Shown here: in pieces, positions 29,309-38,797 of the stretch
Numbering within the stretch: position 1 is the stretch's first letter
Layout of the letters: each line of letters starts with the position of its first letter
Assembly (NCBI RefSeq): GCF_034351645.1
Contig: NZ_CP133782.1
Location: forward strand, 3,973,001 to 4,037,000
Direction: 5' to 3'
DNA length: 64,000 nt
Source: Pseudomonas sp. DC1.2
GTDB taxonomy: Bacteria; Pseudomonadota; Gammaproteobacteria; Pseudomonadales; Pseudomonadaceae
The notes under the pieces: model-generated
Told to the model about the DNA's origin: nothing
Seen by the model: only the letters and a program-made list of their open reading frames with translations
Databases searched by the model: none
Program-made: the position numbers and the translations under genes

Positions 29309-29345
29309 AAAAAGTGCGCCACTCTAACATAGGGGGGTGGCGCAC
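29309..29345 (-). terminator. Attenuator-like terminator just before exbB
   Basis: On the minus strand GTGCGCCAC and GTGGCGCAC (29337-29345 and 29314-29322) form a perfect 9-bp stem with a 14-base loop, followed directly by five T residues. It lies between comEC and exbB, and its T-run ends only 16 bases before the exbB GTG. Any transcript reaching exbB from comEC must read through it. Confidence 0.78.
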
Positions 29346-29390
29346 CGAAGACCGTGATGTGGTATCCCGTCCGCCTGTAATAACTCCTGG

Positions 29391-31625
29391 TTATTTGTTT
29401 TGCGCAGGAGTATCGCGCCAGAAACGTCGTTGTTGACGCAGGGTCCGGGGCGGTTTGAACGTCCCCAATTGCAGTTGGATGGCGCCCTGCTCGACGCTGT
29501 CGTAGATGCGCATGCCTCGCTTGCGATAGCGCGCCATAACCATCGGATGGGGATGCCCGAAGGCATTTCCATGACCTCGGGAAATCAGCACTGCTTTGGG
29601 CTGGAGCCCGTTCAGCAGCGCGGCGGATGATGAACTGCGACTGCCGTGGTGCGGCGCCTGCAACCAGTCGGTGCTGACTGCCAGCGGACTGTCCAGCAGC
29701 GCGCGTTCGGCGCTGGTATCGATGTCGCCGGTCAATAACAATCGCTCACCCTTGGCATCGATCTGTAGCACACAGGATTTCTGATTACTTTCGGTGGCTG
29801 AAGACCATTGCCAAAGTTCAAACCTCACCCCATCCCAGGTCCACTGCTCACCACTCTCGCAAGCCTTGGCGTGTAACTCGATGGGCAACGCCAGGGGATC
29901 ACCGCTGAGCACTCGCTTCACCGGCAGCCCCTTGGCGACCGCCCGCGCGCCGCCAGCGTGATCGGCATCGGCGTGACTGACTAACATCAGATCGATTGAT
30001 TGCACTCCCAGCTTGCGCAAAGACGGCAACACGACACGCTCACCCAGATCAAAATCACCAAAACGCGGGCCGGTGTCATACAGCAGCGTGTGATGCCGTG
30101 TGCGCACCAGAATCGCTAGCCCCTGGCCAACGTCCATCTGCCATACCTCGGCCAATCCATCCGGTAACGGTTCCCTGGGCGGGAACACCAGTAGCAATAA
30201 CATCGGCCAACCCAGTGGGCGCAACGGCGTACCACTGGGGAGCAATAGAAGAAAGGCCCCCAGCGCACCCAGCCCCCACACCCCAATAGGAATCGCCACA
30301 GGCATCCACGCAGGCAATTGACCGGCCATTAACGCGAGGCCTTTGAACAGAACATCGATCAGCCCCCCGGCCAACCACAGCAATCCTTCCCCGACATAAG
30401 GTATGGGTAGCAGCAACGTCCCCAACAAAGCGGGCGGCAGTACCGTAAGACTGATCCAGGGCACCGCCAGCAGATTAGCCAACGGACCGCTGAGGCTGAC
30501 CGGAAGCCCCAGCACCATTAACAGCGGAAACAAGCCGAGGGCCATCAGCCATTGCGCGCGGGTCCAGGTTTGCCACCAGCGCCAGGGCCCCAGCCGACCG
30601 CTGAAGGTAAAAATCAGCAGGGCCACCGCCGCGAAGGACAACCAGAAACCCGGCAGCAGGCTCGCCAACGGATCCAGCAGCAACACGCCATTGAGCGCCA
30701 GCAACAACGGCCACCAGGCGCCCAGGTGCCGAAACCGCAAACGCCACAACAGCAACAGGCCGATCATCACGCAGGCTCGTCGTACCGGGGTCTCGAAACC
30801 GGCCAACAGGCCGTAACCGAGCGCCGCCGAAAATGCCAGACCACAGGCCCACGGGAGCCAGGGCAAACGCTTCGGCCATAGGCCGTAACGAGCCAGCCCG
30901 GCAATTAGCACGTAAACCATCCCGGCCAGCAAACCGATGTGCTGTCCGGAAATAACCAGCAGATGCACCGTCCCGGTGTCTTGCAGCACCTGCCAGTCCT
31001 CGCGACTTAGCCCCGCACCGTCCCCGAGCACCAACGCGGCCAGTGCGCCTGTTCGCCCCTGAGCATCGACGCTGAGCAAACGCTGCCGGACGCTGTCGCG
31101 CCAGGCCCATTGGGCTTGACTCAAACGCTGGCCATCCTTGACCGTCCCGGTAGCACCGACGCGTTGCGCCAGCAGCCAGGCGTCATAATCGAAGGCATGG
31201 GGGTTGAGCAGTCCCGCCGGACGCTTCAACTTCACCGCCAACCGCCAACGTTCGCCACTGTTGACCGGCGGCCCGCCATACCACGCCAGACGCATCAACG
31301 ACGGCAACGCGCCATGGCGTGACCGAGCGTCGGCCAGTTCGAAACGCACCACCGCGTCATTGTTCTGCGGCAACCCGATGACTCGCCCCTCAACCCAACG
31401 AGTCTCGCCATCGAGGTCTGCGTGCAAACGATCATTCACCGCCCACTGCGCACTCGCACACGCCCAACTGAAGCCGAACAAAAAAAACGCTAACGGATAA
31501 GTCCTGAATGGCAGCAGCATCAAACCCACTACGGGCATCAATAGCCACAAACCTGTCGGCGGCAATGCCGGTAAAAAACACAACGCCAAAAGCCCCAGCC
31601 CCAGCGCGACCATCCCTGTGCGCAT
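29391..31625 (-). CDS. comEC: ComEC/Rec2-family DNA internalisation protein
   Basis: A 744-residue polytopic protein. The N-terminal hydrophobic and DUF4131-like part is followed by the competence domain (LLVISGQHIGLLAGMVYVL and later helices) and a C-terminal metallo-beta-lactamase domain with SHADADHAGG and LQAPHHGSRSSS. ComEC forms the inner-membrane channel for single-stranded DNA during transformation. The ATG has AAGGA seven bases upstream. The open frame looks intact, so natural competence machinery is at least preserved here. Confidence 0.93.
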   Translation of the reverse strand: MRTGMVALGLGLLALCFLPALPPTGLWLLMPVVGLMLLPFRTYPLAFFLFGFSWACASAQWAVNDRLHADLDGETRWVEGRVIGLPQNNDAVVRFELADARSRHGALPSLMRLAWYGGPPVNSGERWRLAVKLKRPAGLLNPHAFDYDAWLLAQRVGATGTVKDGQRLSQAQWAWRDSVRQRLLSVDAQGRTGALAALVLGDGAGLSREDWQVLQDTGTVHLLVISGQHIGLLAGMVYVLIAGLARYGLWPKRLPWLPWACGLAFSAALGYGLLAGFETPVRRACVMIGLLLLWRLRFRHLGAWWPLLLALNGVLLLDPLASLLPGFWLSFAAVALLIFTFSGRLGPWRWWQTWTRAQWLMALGLFPLLMVLGLPVSLSGPLANLLAVPWISLTVLPPALLGTLLLPIPYVGEGLLWLAGGLIDVLFKGLALMAGQLPAWMPVAIPIGVWGLGALGAFLLLLPSGTPLRPLGWPMLLLLVFPPREPLPDGLAEVWQMDVGQGLAILVRTRHHTLLYDTGPRFGDFDLGERVVLPSLRKLGVQSIDLMLVSHADADHAGGARAVAKGLPVKRVLSGDPLALPIELHAKACESGEQWTWDGVRFELWQWSSATESNQKSCVLQIDAKGERLLLTGDIDTSAERALLDSPLAVSTDWLQAPHHGSRSSSSAALLNGLQPKAVLISRGHGNAFGHPHPMVMARYRKRGMRIYDSVEQGAIQLQLGTFKPPRTLRQQRRFWRDTPAQNK

Positions 31626-31760
31626 AAGTCCGTCCTTGAGAGTCCCCTCCTAGGCATAGCCTTCTCTGCGTACAGGTGTCGTTATTAATTGTCACAAAGT
31701 CTGAATGGGTGGTTTATAGAATCCAGACATACTTGCCGCCTGAACCGACCGAGAAGCCTT

Positions 31761-32276
31761 ATGCCCCGGCGCCTATTCAAACGTTACATGCCAGACCCGA
31801 CCAGCATCAGGGAACACAAATCCTTACGCTTTCTCGGAACCCTGCTGCATGACCCTAACCTCTGGCACCTCAATCGTCATTCTGTCGCCCGTGCCATGGC
31901 GGTGGGTCTGTTCGCGGCGTTTCTACCCATTCCGTTGCAGATGCTGGTCGCGGCTTTCCTCGCCATTATGGTTCGAGGCAACCTGCCCATCGCCGTGAGT
32001 CTGGTCTGGCTGACCAACCCGATCACCATGCCGGCGGTGTTCTTTTGCACGTATCAGGCAGGGGCCTGGCTAATGGACGTGCCCACCCGGCAACTGCCAG
32101 AAACGCTGACCTGGGAGTGGATCAGTGGCGAACTTTCGACGCTGTGGCAACCGTTTCTGCTGGGGTCGGTGGTGACGGGGCTGGTACTGGGCGCCCTCGC
32201 CTACTGCGTGGTGATGATGTATTGGCGCTGGTGGGTGGCCCGGCAGTGGAAGCGGCGCAAAAAAAAACGGCTGTAG
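31761..32276 (+). CDS. DUF2062 domain membrane protein
   Basis: A 171-residue protein with the DUF2062 pattern: ARAMAVGLFAAFLPIPLQMLVAAFLAIMVRGNLPIAVSLVW and NPITMPAVFF, then a second membrane pair near the C-terminus. It ends in a lysine/arginine-rich cytoplasmic tail (RQWKRRKKKRL). The function is unknown; some homologues are fused to glycosyltransferases. It is divergent from comEC (PAO1 PA2985 position). The ATG at 31761 has GAGAAG upstream. Confidence 0.88.
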   Translation: MPRRLFKRYMPDPTSIREHKSLRFLGTLLHDPNLWHLNRHSVARAMAVGLFAAFLPIPLQMLVAAFLAIMVRGNLPIAVSLVWLTNPITMPAVFFCTYQAGAWLMDVPTRQLPETLTWEWISGELSTLWQPFLLGSVVTGLVLGALAYCVVMMYWRWWVARQWKRRKKKRL

Positions 32277-32282
32277 AAACGC

Positions 32283-32314
32283 AAAACGGCCTCCCTTTTG
32301 GGGAGGCCGTTTTT
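32283..32314 (+). terminator. Terminator between DUF2062 gene and ABC permease
   Basis: ACGGCCTCCC and GGGAGGCCGT pair perfectly around a 5-base loop, with T residues after and A residues before. It serves both convergent genes. Confidence 0.9.
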
Positions 32315-32344
32315 ATACGGTGCCTGGAGCTGACGCCGTCTCGA

Positions 32345-33124
32345 TCAGGTACGCATCCCGCGCCCACTCACCAGCAGCCGTGCGCATCCAACGTACAACA
32401 CCACCGTCGCCACTAGCATGAACGTAATAGCGACGCTGATTTTGATGTCCGAAACGCCAAGAATGCCGTAGCGGAAGGCATTGACCATGTGCAGCACTGG
32501 GTTGGCCAGCGATACGGTCTGCCAGAACGGCGGCAGCAAGGTGATCGAATAGAACACCCCGCCGAGGTACGTCAGCGGTGTCAGCACAAACGTGGGGATG
32601 ATCGAGATGTCATCGAAGTTACGCGCAAACACGGCGTTGATGAAGCCCAGCAGCGAGAAGATCGTCGCCGTCAGTACAACCACCAGAATGGTCACGCCCA
32701 GATGATGCACCTGCAAATCGGTGAAGAACAGCGACAGCAGAGTGACAATGACACCGACCATCAGCCCGCGAAGCACACCGCCCAGGGTGTAGCCAATCAA
32801 AATCGTATGCGGCGACACCGGCGAGACCATCAACTCCTCGATGGAGCGCTGGAACTTGCTGCCGAAGAAACTCGACACCACGTTGCCGTATGAGTTGGTG
32901 ATCACCGACATCATGATCAGCCCCGGCACGATGTACTCCATGTACGTGAAGCCACCCATGCCACCAATCTGCTTACCGATCAGGTTGCCGAAGATCACGA
33001 AGTACAAAACCATGGTGATCGCTGGCGGCAGCAGGGTCTGCGGCCAGATCCGGGTAAAGCGCCGGACCTCGCGGTAAACGATGGTATTGAGGGCAACGAG
33101 GTTGGGTTGCAGTTCGGAACTCAT
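32345..33124 (-). CDS. ABC-2 type export permease
   Basis: A 259-residue permease with about six membrane helices and the ABC-2 signature (MEYIVPGLIMMSVITNSYGNV, FQRSIEELMVSPVS, and TYLGGVFYSITLLPPFWQ). It belongs to the YadH-like group. The cargo is not known; drugs or glycoconjugates are possible. Its ATG overlaps the ATPase stop by four bases, so the two form one transporter (PAO1 PA2811/PA2812). Confidence 0.9.
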   Translation of the reverse strand: MSSELQPNLVALNTIVYREVRRFTRIWPQTLLPPAITMVLYFVIFGNLIGKQIGGMGGFTYMEYIVPGLIMMSVITNSYGNVVSSFFGSKFQRSIEELMVSPVSPHTILIGYTLGGVLRGLMVGVIVTLLSLFFTDLQVHHLGVTILVVVLTATIFSLLGFINAVFARNFDDISIIPTFVLTPLTYLGGVFYSITLLPPFWQTVSLANPVLHMVNAFRYGILGVSDIKISVAITFMLVATVVLYVGCARLLVSGRGMRT

Positions 33125-34053
33125 ACCGCCACCTTCGACAGATTTTTCTCCACCAGAGACACGAACAACTCCTCGAGGCGATTAGTTTTGTTACGCAGAC
33201 TCAATACTTCGATCTGCTGCTGCGCCAACTGGGTGAACAGCGCCGTGATCCCCATGGCCTTGTCCACCTGAACTTCCAGCGTGTGGCTATCAAGCAAACG
33301 GGTCGGATAACCGAGCAGTTGCGGCGCGACGCTCAGATCGTTTTTGATATCGAGCAGGAAAGTTTCCACATGCAGTTGGCTAAGCAACTGCTTCATGCTG
33401 GTGTTCTCGACGATCGTGCCATGGTCGATGATGCCGATGTTGCGGCACAACTGCTCAGCCTCTTCCAGGTAATGGGTAGTGAGGATAATCGTGATGCCTT
33501 TCTGGTTGAGCTCGGTAAGAAAGGTCCACATCGAACGACGCAGTTCGATGTCTACTCCAGCGGTGGGTTCGTCAAGGATTAGCAGACGAGGCTCGTGAAC
33601 CAGCGCGCGCGCGATCATCAGGCGACGTTTCATACCGCCGGACAGCGAACGAGACGGTACATCGCGCTTATCCCACAGACCGAGCTGGGTCAGGTACTGC
33701 TCGGCGCGTTCCTTAGCGATTTTTGCCGGGATGCCGTAGTAACCGGCCTGCGTCACGACAATGTCGAAAGTCTTTTCAAACTGGTTGAAATTAAATTCCT
33801 GAGGCACCACACCGATGCAGCGTTTGAGCGCTGCCGGGTTCTTGTCCAGGTCGTGGCCAAAGATATTAACCGTGCCGCTGGTCTTGTTAACCAGCGTGGA
33901 AAGAATGCCGATGGTGGTGGATTTGCCGGCACCGTTGGGGCCGAGCAAGGCGAAAAAATCACCTTCGGCAACATCCAGATCGATACCACTCAATGCCTGG
34001 AAACCGTTGCCGTAAGTTTTGGTTAGCTGCCGGATGGACAGAGCGGAACTCAT
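33121..34053 (-). CDS. ABC transporter ATP-binding protein (YadG-like)
   Basis: A 310-residue ATPase with Walker A GPNGAGKST, Q-loop VVPQEFNF, signature SLSGGMKRR, Walker B LLILDEPTAG and H-loop TTHYLEEAEQL. An extra C-terminal domain of about 80 residues follows. The frame is open 35 codons upstream, but the ATG at 34051-34053 starts the domain properly. There is no clear ribosome-binding site. Confidence 0.92.
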   Translation of the reverse strand: MSSALSIRQLTKTYGNGFQALSGIDLDVAEGDFFALLGPNGAGKSTTIGILSTLVNKTSGTVNIFGHDLDKNPAALKRCIGVVPQEFNFNQFEKTFDIVVTQAGYYGIPAKIAKERAEQYLTQLGLWDKRDVPSRSLSGGMKRRLMIARALVHEPRLLILDEPTAGVDIELRRSMWTFLTELNQKGITIILTTHYLEEAEQLCRNIGIIDHGTIVENTSMKQLLSQLHVETFLLDIKNDLSVAPQLLGYPTRLLDSHTLEVQVDKAMGITALFTQLAQQQIEVLSLRNKTNRLEELFVSLVEKNLSKVAV

Positions 34054-34186
34054 ATCGGATTTACGCACCAAGAAGGGAGGAAAAGAATAAGTAAGGGCGG
34101 GCGGCGGACAATACAACCACGGCGCAAGAGTGCGATGGTGCTTGTCGCCGCCACACAAGTACAGTCAAGTGTGTCGATAGTGAGTA

Positions 34187-34810
34187 TTAAGTCAACGCGG
34201 TCATGACTGCTTTCTGATACGCAGGACGCTGTTTCAGGCGGGCATACCAAGCCTCGATATGAGGTTGCGGCGCTCGTTCGATCGGCATTTCGAACCAGGC
34301 ATAAATGAAGCAGCCCAAGGGAATGTCACCCATGCCGATATCGTCGCCCGACAGGTACGACTTGGAAGCGAGTGCCTGATCGACCATCGACAGCAAGCCG
34401 TCACACTCCTTGATAGCCGCATTGATGGCTGTCCAGTCCTGTTGCTCCTTCGGGGTGCGTAACACGCCCCAAAATACGTTGCGAAACGGGCCGGCAAAAC
34501 TTGAAGAAGTCCAATCCATCCATTTGTCGGCAGCAGCCCGTGCCTGCAAGTCAATTGGATACCAGGCCGTTGCGTTGGCATGACGAGCCATCAGATAACG
34601 CACGATGGCATTCGACTCCCACAACACAAAACCGTCATCCTCGATCACGGGAACGCGACCATTGGGGTTCATCGCTCGGTACTGCGGTGTGTCGACGACA
34701 CCGAAGGCACCGCCGGCATCAATGGCCTCATACGCAAGGCCCAGCTCCTCGGCGGCCCACAAAGGTTTTCTGACATTCGACGAATTTTTCCGACCCCAGA
34801 TCTTCAGCAT
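34187..34810 (-). CDS. Glutathione S-transferase
   Basis: A 207-residue GST with the thioredoxin-like N-terminal domain (KIWGRKNSSNVRKPLWAAEELG, containing Ser/Asn at the glutathione thiol position; NGRVPVIEDDGFVLWESNAI with the cis-Pro and glutathione-binding E-S pair) and a helical C-terminal domain. Substrate unknown. It is on the same strand as the ABC pair (PAO1 PA2813 position), 133 bases upstream. Confidence 0.9.
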   Translation of the reverse strand: MLKIWGRKNSSNVRKPLWAAEELGLAYEAIDAGGAFGVVDTPQYRAMNPNGRVPVIEDDGFVLWESNAIVRYLMARHANATAWYPIDLQARAAADKWMDWTSSSFAGPFRNVFWGVLRTPKEQQDWTAINAAIKECDGLLSMVDQALASKSYLSGDDIGMGDIPLGCFIYAWFEMPIERAPQPHIEAWYARLKQRPAYQKAVMTALT

Positions 34811-34853
34811 GACCGCCTCTATTTGGATAAATGCGCAGGCAGCATACGCCGGA

Positions 34854-35513
34854 TCAGGCGCGACTCAAATCGCTCTGCATATCACCCAACAAGGTCGGCA
34901 GTTGCTCACCGAACAGATGCGGATAGCACTTTTGCAAGTGCTCAAAAAAGAACACCTCAGGCACATCGGTGAAATGACCGTGGTCCACCAGATACTCCAT
35001 CAACTGTTCTCCGTCGCGGTTGAACGGGTGAAAAACGCTGTCGTTCAGCCCATCGAACTCCAAGGGCGCGACGTTGAATAACTCACAGAGCTTTTGATTG
35101 AACGCCGGCGTGGCTTTGACCCATCGCTCATTCAGATACAACTCGGTATAGCCGTGCATGGCAAACACGTCACTTTTGAGCAATTCGAGCAAGCGCGGGG
35201 TCGACAGGTGATTGCGCACATCCGCCAGGCCAATGCGTGCAGGGATACCGCAATGCCGCGCGCAGGCAGCTAGTAGCGTGGCTTTGGGCACGCAATAGCT
35301 CTCGCCCTTTTCCAGCGCGTAACTTGCGCACAAGGTTTCGGAATCGCGACTGAAAGTGTAAGGGTTGTAACGCACGGCCTCGCGCACGGCGTAATAGAGA
35401 TTTATCGCTTGCTCAAGCGGATCATGACCTACGCCGCGATGTTTTTCGGCGAACTCCACCACAGCCGGATGGTCACTATTGATGAAGCGGCCGGGTCTAA
35501 GATACTCGCGCAT
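34854..35513 (-). CDS. Transglutaminase-like cysteine peptidase-fold protein
   Basis: A 219-residue transglutaminase-core protein. The catalytic Cys is in GESYCVPKATLLAACARHCGI, the His in AMHGYTELYL and the third residue is in WVKATPAFN. It has no signal peptide, so it should be cytoplasmic. Homologues include protease- or amidase-like enzymes, and the substrate is unknown. The ATG at 35511-35513 has AGGAG nine bases upstream; further upstream frame is non-coding. Confidence 0.85.
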   Translation of the reverse strand: MREYLRPGRFINSDHPAVVEFAEKHRGVGHDPLEQAINLYYAVREAVRYNPYTFSRDSETLCASYALEKGESYCVPKATLLAACARHCGIPARIGLADVRNHLSTPRLLELLKSDVFAMHGYTELYLNERWVKATPAFNQKLCELFNVAPLEFDGLNDSVFHPFNRDGEQLMEYLVDHGHFTDVPEVFFFEHLQKCYPHLFGEQLPTLLGDMQSDLSRA

Positions 35514-35762
35514 GAGGATAGTCTCCTGGAGAAGCTTCGAGTCTAGCGACAGCTTTAGCACAGAGATAACGACGTTTCGGCCAAACATCGGCGCTTTACA
35601 GCTTGCTCAACGAACGATTTCCGAGACCTGTTGCCAACAGGTCTTACAAAACCCATCCAAGGTTTCCCACGATTTCAATCACATTGCTCTGACCACCCAG
35701 TTTCGCGGATGCCGTCTAAGCTCTGAAAGTTGGTTTTGCCCTGGTTTCACGGAGGATTAAAT

Positions 35763-38210
35763 ATGCTGTTGTTGTGGATACTGGTTCTGGTCATCGGAAT
35801 CGCCTGGTTGGCCCACCGCCGCACCGCACCGCTACCAGCCTTGGGCATTGTTGCCGTTTATGTTGTGGCAATGGGCGCCTTCAGCCATGCACCAGGCTGG
35901 CTGCTACTGATTTTTTGGGTATTGATCGCTGCAGTCGCAACCCCTCTACTGCTGCCCGACCTGCGCCGTAAGTTTTTCAGCGCGCCACTGTTCAGTTGGT
36001 TTCAGAAGACCCTGCCACCGATGTCGCAAACCGAGCGCGATGCCATCGATGCCGGCACGGTGTGGTGGGACGGCGAGCTGTTCAGCGGGCGGCCGGACTG
36101 GAACAAACTGCTGTCCTACCCAAAAGTGCAACTGAGCGACGAGGAACAGGCTTTTATTGACGGCCCGACCGAAGAACTCTGCGCCATGGTCAGCGACTGG
36201 CAGATTGGCCAAGCCATGGACCTGCCGCCGGAAGCATGGACGCACATCAAGGAGCATGGTTTCTTCGCCCTGATCATTCCCAAGGAATTTGGCGGAAAGG
36301 GCTTTTCAGCCTATGCCCACTCCCAGGTGGCAATGAAACTGGCGACCCGCAGTGGCGATCTCGCGTCCACCGTAATGGTCCCCAACTCCCTCGGCCCAGC
36401 CGAACTGCTGCTGCATTACGGCACCGATGAACAGCGTAACCACTACCTGCCTCGACTGGCCCGAGGCGACGATATTCCGTGCTTTGCATTGACCGGCCCG
36501 CTGGCTGGCTCCGATGCAGGGGCAATGCCGGATACCGGAGTCATCTGCAAAGGCGAATGGGACGGTAAGGAAACCCTCGGCCTGCGCCTGAACTGGGAAA
36601 AACGCTATATCACGCTTGGCCCGGTGGCCACGCTGCTAGGCCTTGCGTTCAAGGCCTACGACCCGGAACACCTGCTGGGCGACAAGGAAGACTTGGGCAT
36701 CAGCCTGGCGCTCATCCCGACCGATACCGTCGGGGTTGAAATAGGTCGCCGTCACATGCCGTTGGGCGCAGCCTTCATGAACGGTCCGAACTCCGGCAAG
36801 GACGTGTTCATCCCGTTGGAGTTCTTGATTGGCGGCCAGGAGATGCTCGGCAAGGGTTGGATGATGCTGATGAACTGCCTGTCGGTGGGCCGGTCGATTT
36901 CGCTGCCCGCTGTCGGCACTGGTGCGGCCAAGTTCACCAGCCTGGTCACCGGCCAGTACGCCCAAGTACGCGAACAGTTCAACGTCCCGCTGTCGGCATT
37001 CGAAGGTATCCAGGAAGCGATGGCGCGCATCGGTGGCAACGCCTGGATGATGGACGCCGCGCGTATGCTGACGGCCAATGCCGTGGATCTGGGCGAAAAA
37101 CCATCGGTGCTGTCGGCGATTCTCAAATATCACCTCACCGAACGCGGCCGCGAGTGCATCAGCCACGCCATGGACGTCCACGGCGGCAAGGCGATTATCA
37201 TGGGGCCGAACAACTACCTGGGGCGCAGTTGGCAAGGCGCACCCATCTTCATCACCGTGGAAGGCGCAAACATTCTTTCACGCAACTTGATGATCTTTGG
37301 TCAAGGCGCTATTCGCTGCCATCCGTTCGTGCTTAAGGAGATGGCCCTCGCCGGCCGTGAAGACAAGGAACAGGCGCTCGCCGAGTTCGATGGGCTACTG
37401 CTCAAACATATCGGTTTTGCGGTGAGCAACGCCGCCAGCACCCTGGTCCTGAATCTCGGCCTGGGGCACTTCGAACAGGCGCCGGGTAACAAGCTCAGCC
37501 AAGGCTACTTCCGTGCCCTCAACCGTCAGGCCGCCGCCTTTGCGATGCTTGCGGACCTGAGCATGATGCTGCTGGGCGGCGAACTGAAACGCCGCGAACG
37601 TCTGTCCGCGCGCTTGGGCGATGTACTGAGCAACATGTACCTGGCCTCGGCAGCGCTCAAGCGTTACCACGACCTGGACTCTGCGGAACACATGGCGCCG
37701 CTATTTACATGGGCCATGGAAGAAAGCCTGGGTCAGGCTGAACGAGCGCTGGATGAACTGCTGACTAACTTCCCGAGCAAGGTACTGGGTTGCCTGCTGC
37801 GAGTGATCGTGTTTCCGTTCGGCCGCCGCCACAAAGGACCTTCGGACAAACTCGGTGCCGAAGTGGCGGCAGTTATCGGCCGTACAAAAGGCGATCCGAC
37901 CCTCGAAGAACTACTCGCCGGTTGCTATCGTCCGCAATCAAGCGAGGATGCCGTTGGTGCGTTGCAACATGCCTGCGACTTGCTGACGGCGGCGCAACCG
38001 TTGCAGAAAAAACTGCATTTGGCGCTCAAAAGCGGCCAGGTCAACCCGGCTGCCGGAGAACACGCTATCGATGCAGCACTGGAGGCGGGCGTGCTGCAAT
38101 CGGCAGAAGCGCAGACCCTGCGTGAAGCCGAAGCCGCGCGACGCAAGGTCATTGATGTCGACGATTTCGCCAAAGAGGAACTGGCGCGGGCTGAAGGCAA
38201 GGTCCGCTGA
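35763..38210 (+). CDS. fadE: Long-chain acyl-CoA dehydrogenase FadE
   Basis: An 815-residue FadE-type acyl-CoA dehydrogenase for the first oxidation step of beta-oxidation. Two N-terminal membrane helices (LLLWILVLVIGIAWLA and WLLLIFWVLIAAVATP) tether it to the inner membrane, followed by the dehydrogenase core (FALTGPLAGSDAGAMPDTG, HGGKAIIMGPNNYLGR) and the DUF1974 C-terminal domain. GGAGGATTAAAT before the ATG at 35763 fixes the start. It matches PAO1 PA2815. No beta-oxidation partner is adjacent. Confidence 0.93.
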   Translation: MLLLWILVLVIGIAWLAHRRTAPLPALGIVAVYVVAMGAFSHAPGWLLLIFWVLIAAVATPLLLPDLRRKFFSAPLFSWFQKTLPPMSQTERDAIDAGTVWWDGELFSGRPDWNKLLSYPKVQLSDEEQAFIDGPTEELCAMVSDWQIGQAMDLPPEAWTHIKEHGFFALIIPKEFGGKGFSAYAHSQVAMKLATRSGDLASTVMVPNSLGPAELLLHYGTDEQRNHYLPRLARGDDIPCFALTGPLAGSDAGAMPDTGVICKGEWDGKETLGLRLNWEKRYITLGPVATLLGLAFKAYDPEHLLGDKEDLGISLALIPTDTVGVEIGRRHMPLGAAFMNGPNSGKDVFIPLEFLIGGQEMLGKGWMMLMNCLSVGRSISLPAVGTGAAKFTSLVTGQYAQVREQFNVPLSAFEGIQEAMARIGGNAWMMDAARMLTANAVDLGEKPSVLSAILKYHLTERGRECISHAMDVHGGKAIIMGPNNYLGRSWQGAPIFITVEGANILSRNLMIFGQGAIRCHPFVLKEMALAGREDKEQALAEFDGLLLKHIGFAVSNAASTLVLNLGLGHFEQAPGNKLSQGYFRALNRQAAAFAMLADLSMMLLGGELKRRERLSARLGDVLSNMYLASAALKRYHDLDSAEHMAPLFTWAMEESLGQAERALDELLTNFPSKVLGCLLRVIVFPFGRRHKGPSDKLGAEVAAVIGRTKGDPTLEELLAGCYRPQSSEDAVGALQHACDLLTAAQPLQKKLHLALKSGQVNPAAGEHAIDAALEAGVLQSAEAQTLREAEAARRKVIDVDDFAKEELARAEGKVR

Positions 38211-38296
38211 TCCATCAACCATGTGTGCTGCACCATGTAAAAAAGGCGTAGGGGCTTTATACTCTTGCGCCCGTTTTGCTCTTGAGGACTTATCTC

Positions 38297-38704
38297 GTGT
38301 CCAACGTCGTTGCCGATCATCTCGTCCTGCTCGATCACTTGCGCAGCATCCTGGTCGCCGTAGGTGAGGCCGAACAGGTTCCCGAAGAAAGCCATGCCTT
38401 GTTCCTGGAGCGTTTTGACGAACTGCGTGCCTTGCTGCCGGTTGACCCGATCGAAAGCCAGTACCTGGGCCAGGATATTCTGTGCCAGGTCATCACTCGT
38501 TACCCGCAAATTGCCCATTTGGTCCCACGTGATCTGCTGTGGTACTTCGCCGGTGACTGCCTGCATTACATGCCAGATGATGAAATCGATCTTTACCAGG
38601 CGCTGGAAGAGCGTCGTTTCGAGGCAGAGCAAAACGAAGAACCTTTCGATTGGAACCAAGAAAAACAGCTCCTGGCAATGTCGAACCAGGACAGCAAGCA
38701 CTGA
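38297..38704 (+). CDS. Conserved hypothetical protein (PA2816-like)
   Basis: A 135-residue acidic, cytoplasmic, probably all-helical protein. It has no membrane segment, signal or known catalytic motif. The sequence around DELRALLPVDPIESQYLGQD and LVPRDLLWYFAGDCLHYMPD looks like a well-conserved core. The GTG at 38297-38299 is chosen because GAGGA sits eight bases upstream. It follows fadE with an 86-base gap and may have its own promoter. Confidence 0.8.
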   Translation: MSNVVADHLVLLDHLRSILVAVGEAEQVPEESHALFLERFDELRALLPVDPIESQYLGQDILCQVITRYPQIAHLVPRDLLWYFAGDCLHYMPDDEIDLYQALEERRFEAEQNEEPFDWNQEKQLLAMSNQDSKH

Positions 38705-38721
38705 TCCACGACCAGTCACTC

Positions 38722-38758
38722 AAAAGGCCCTTATGGATATCCATAAAGGCCTTTTTTT
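38722..38758 (+). terminator. Terminator after the PA2816-like gene
   Basis: A long, almost perfect palindrome (AAAGGCC, then TTATGGATATCCATAA, then GGCCTTT) followed by a run of seven T residues. It separates this gene from the convergent LysR gene. Confidence 0.92.
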
Positions 38759-38797
38759 GCAATTACAGAACGCACTGACGCCTTGCTAAAGCGTCCG

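Noticed and set aside
36636..37235. A 199-codon frame antisense to fadE
   Set aside because: His/Arg/Gln-rich, no start signal, lies within a highly conserved gene.
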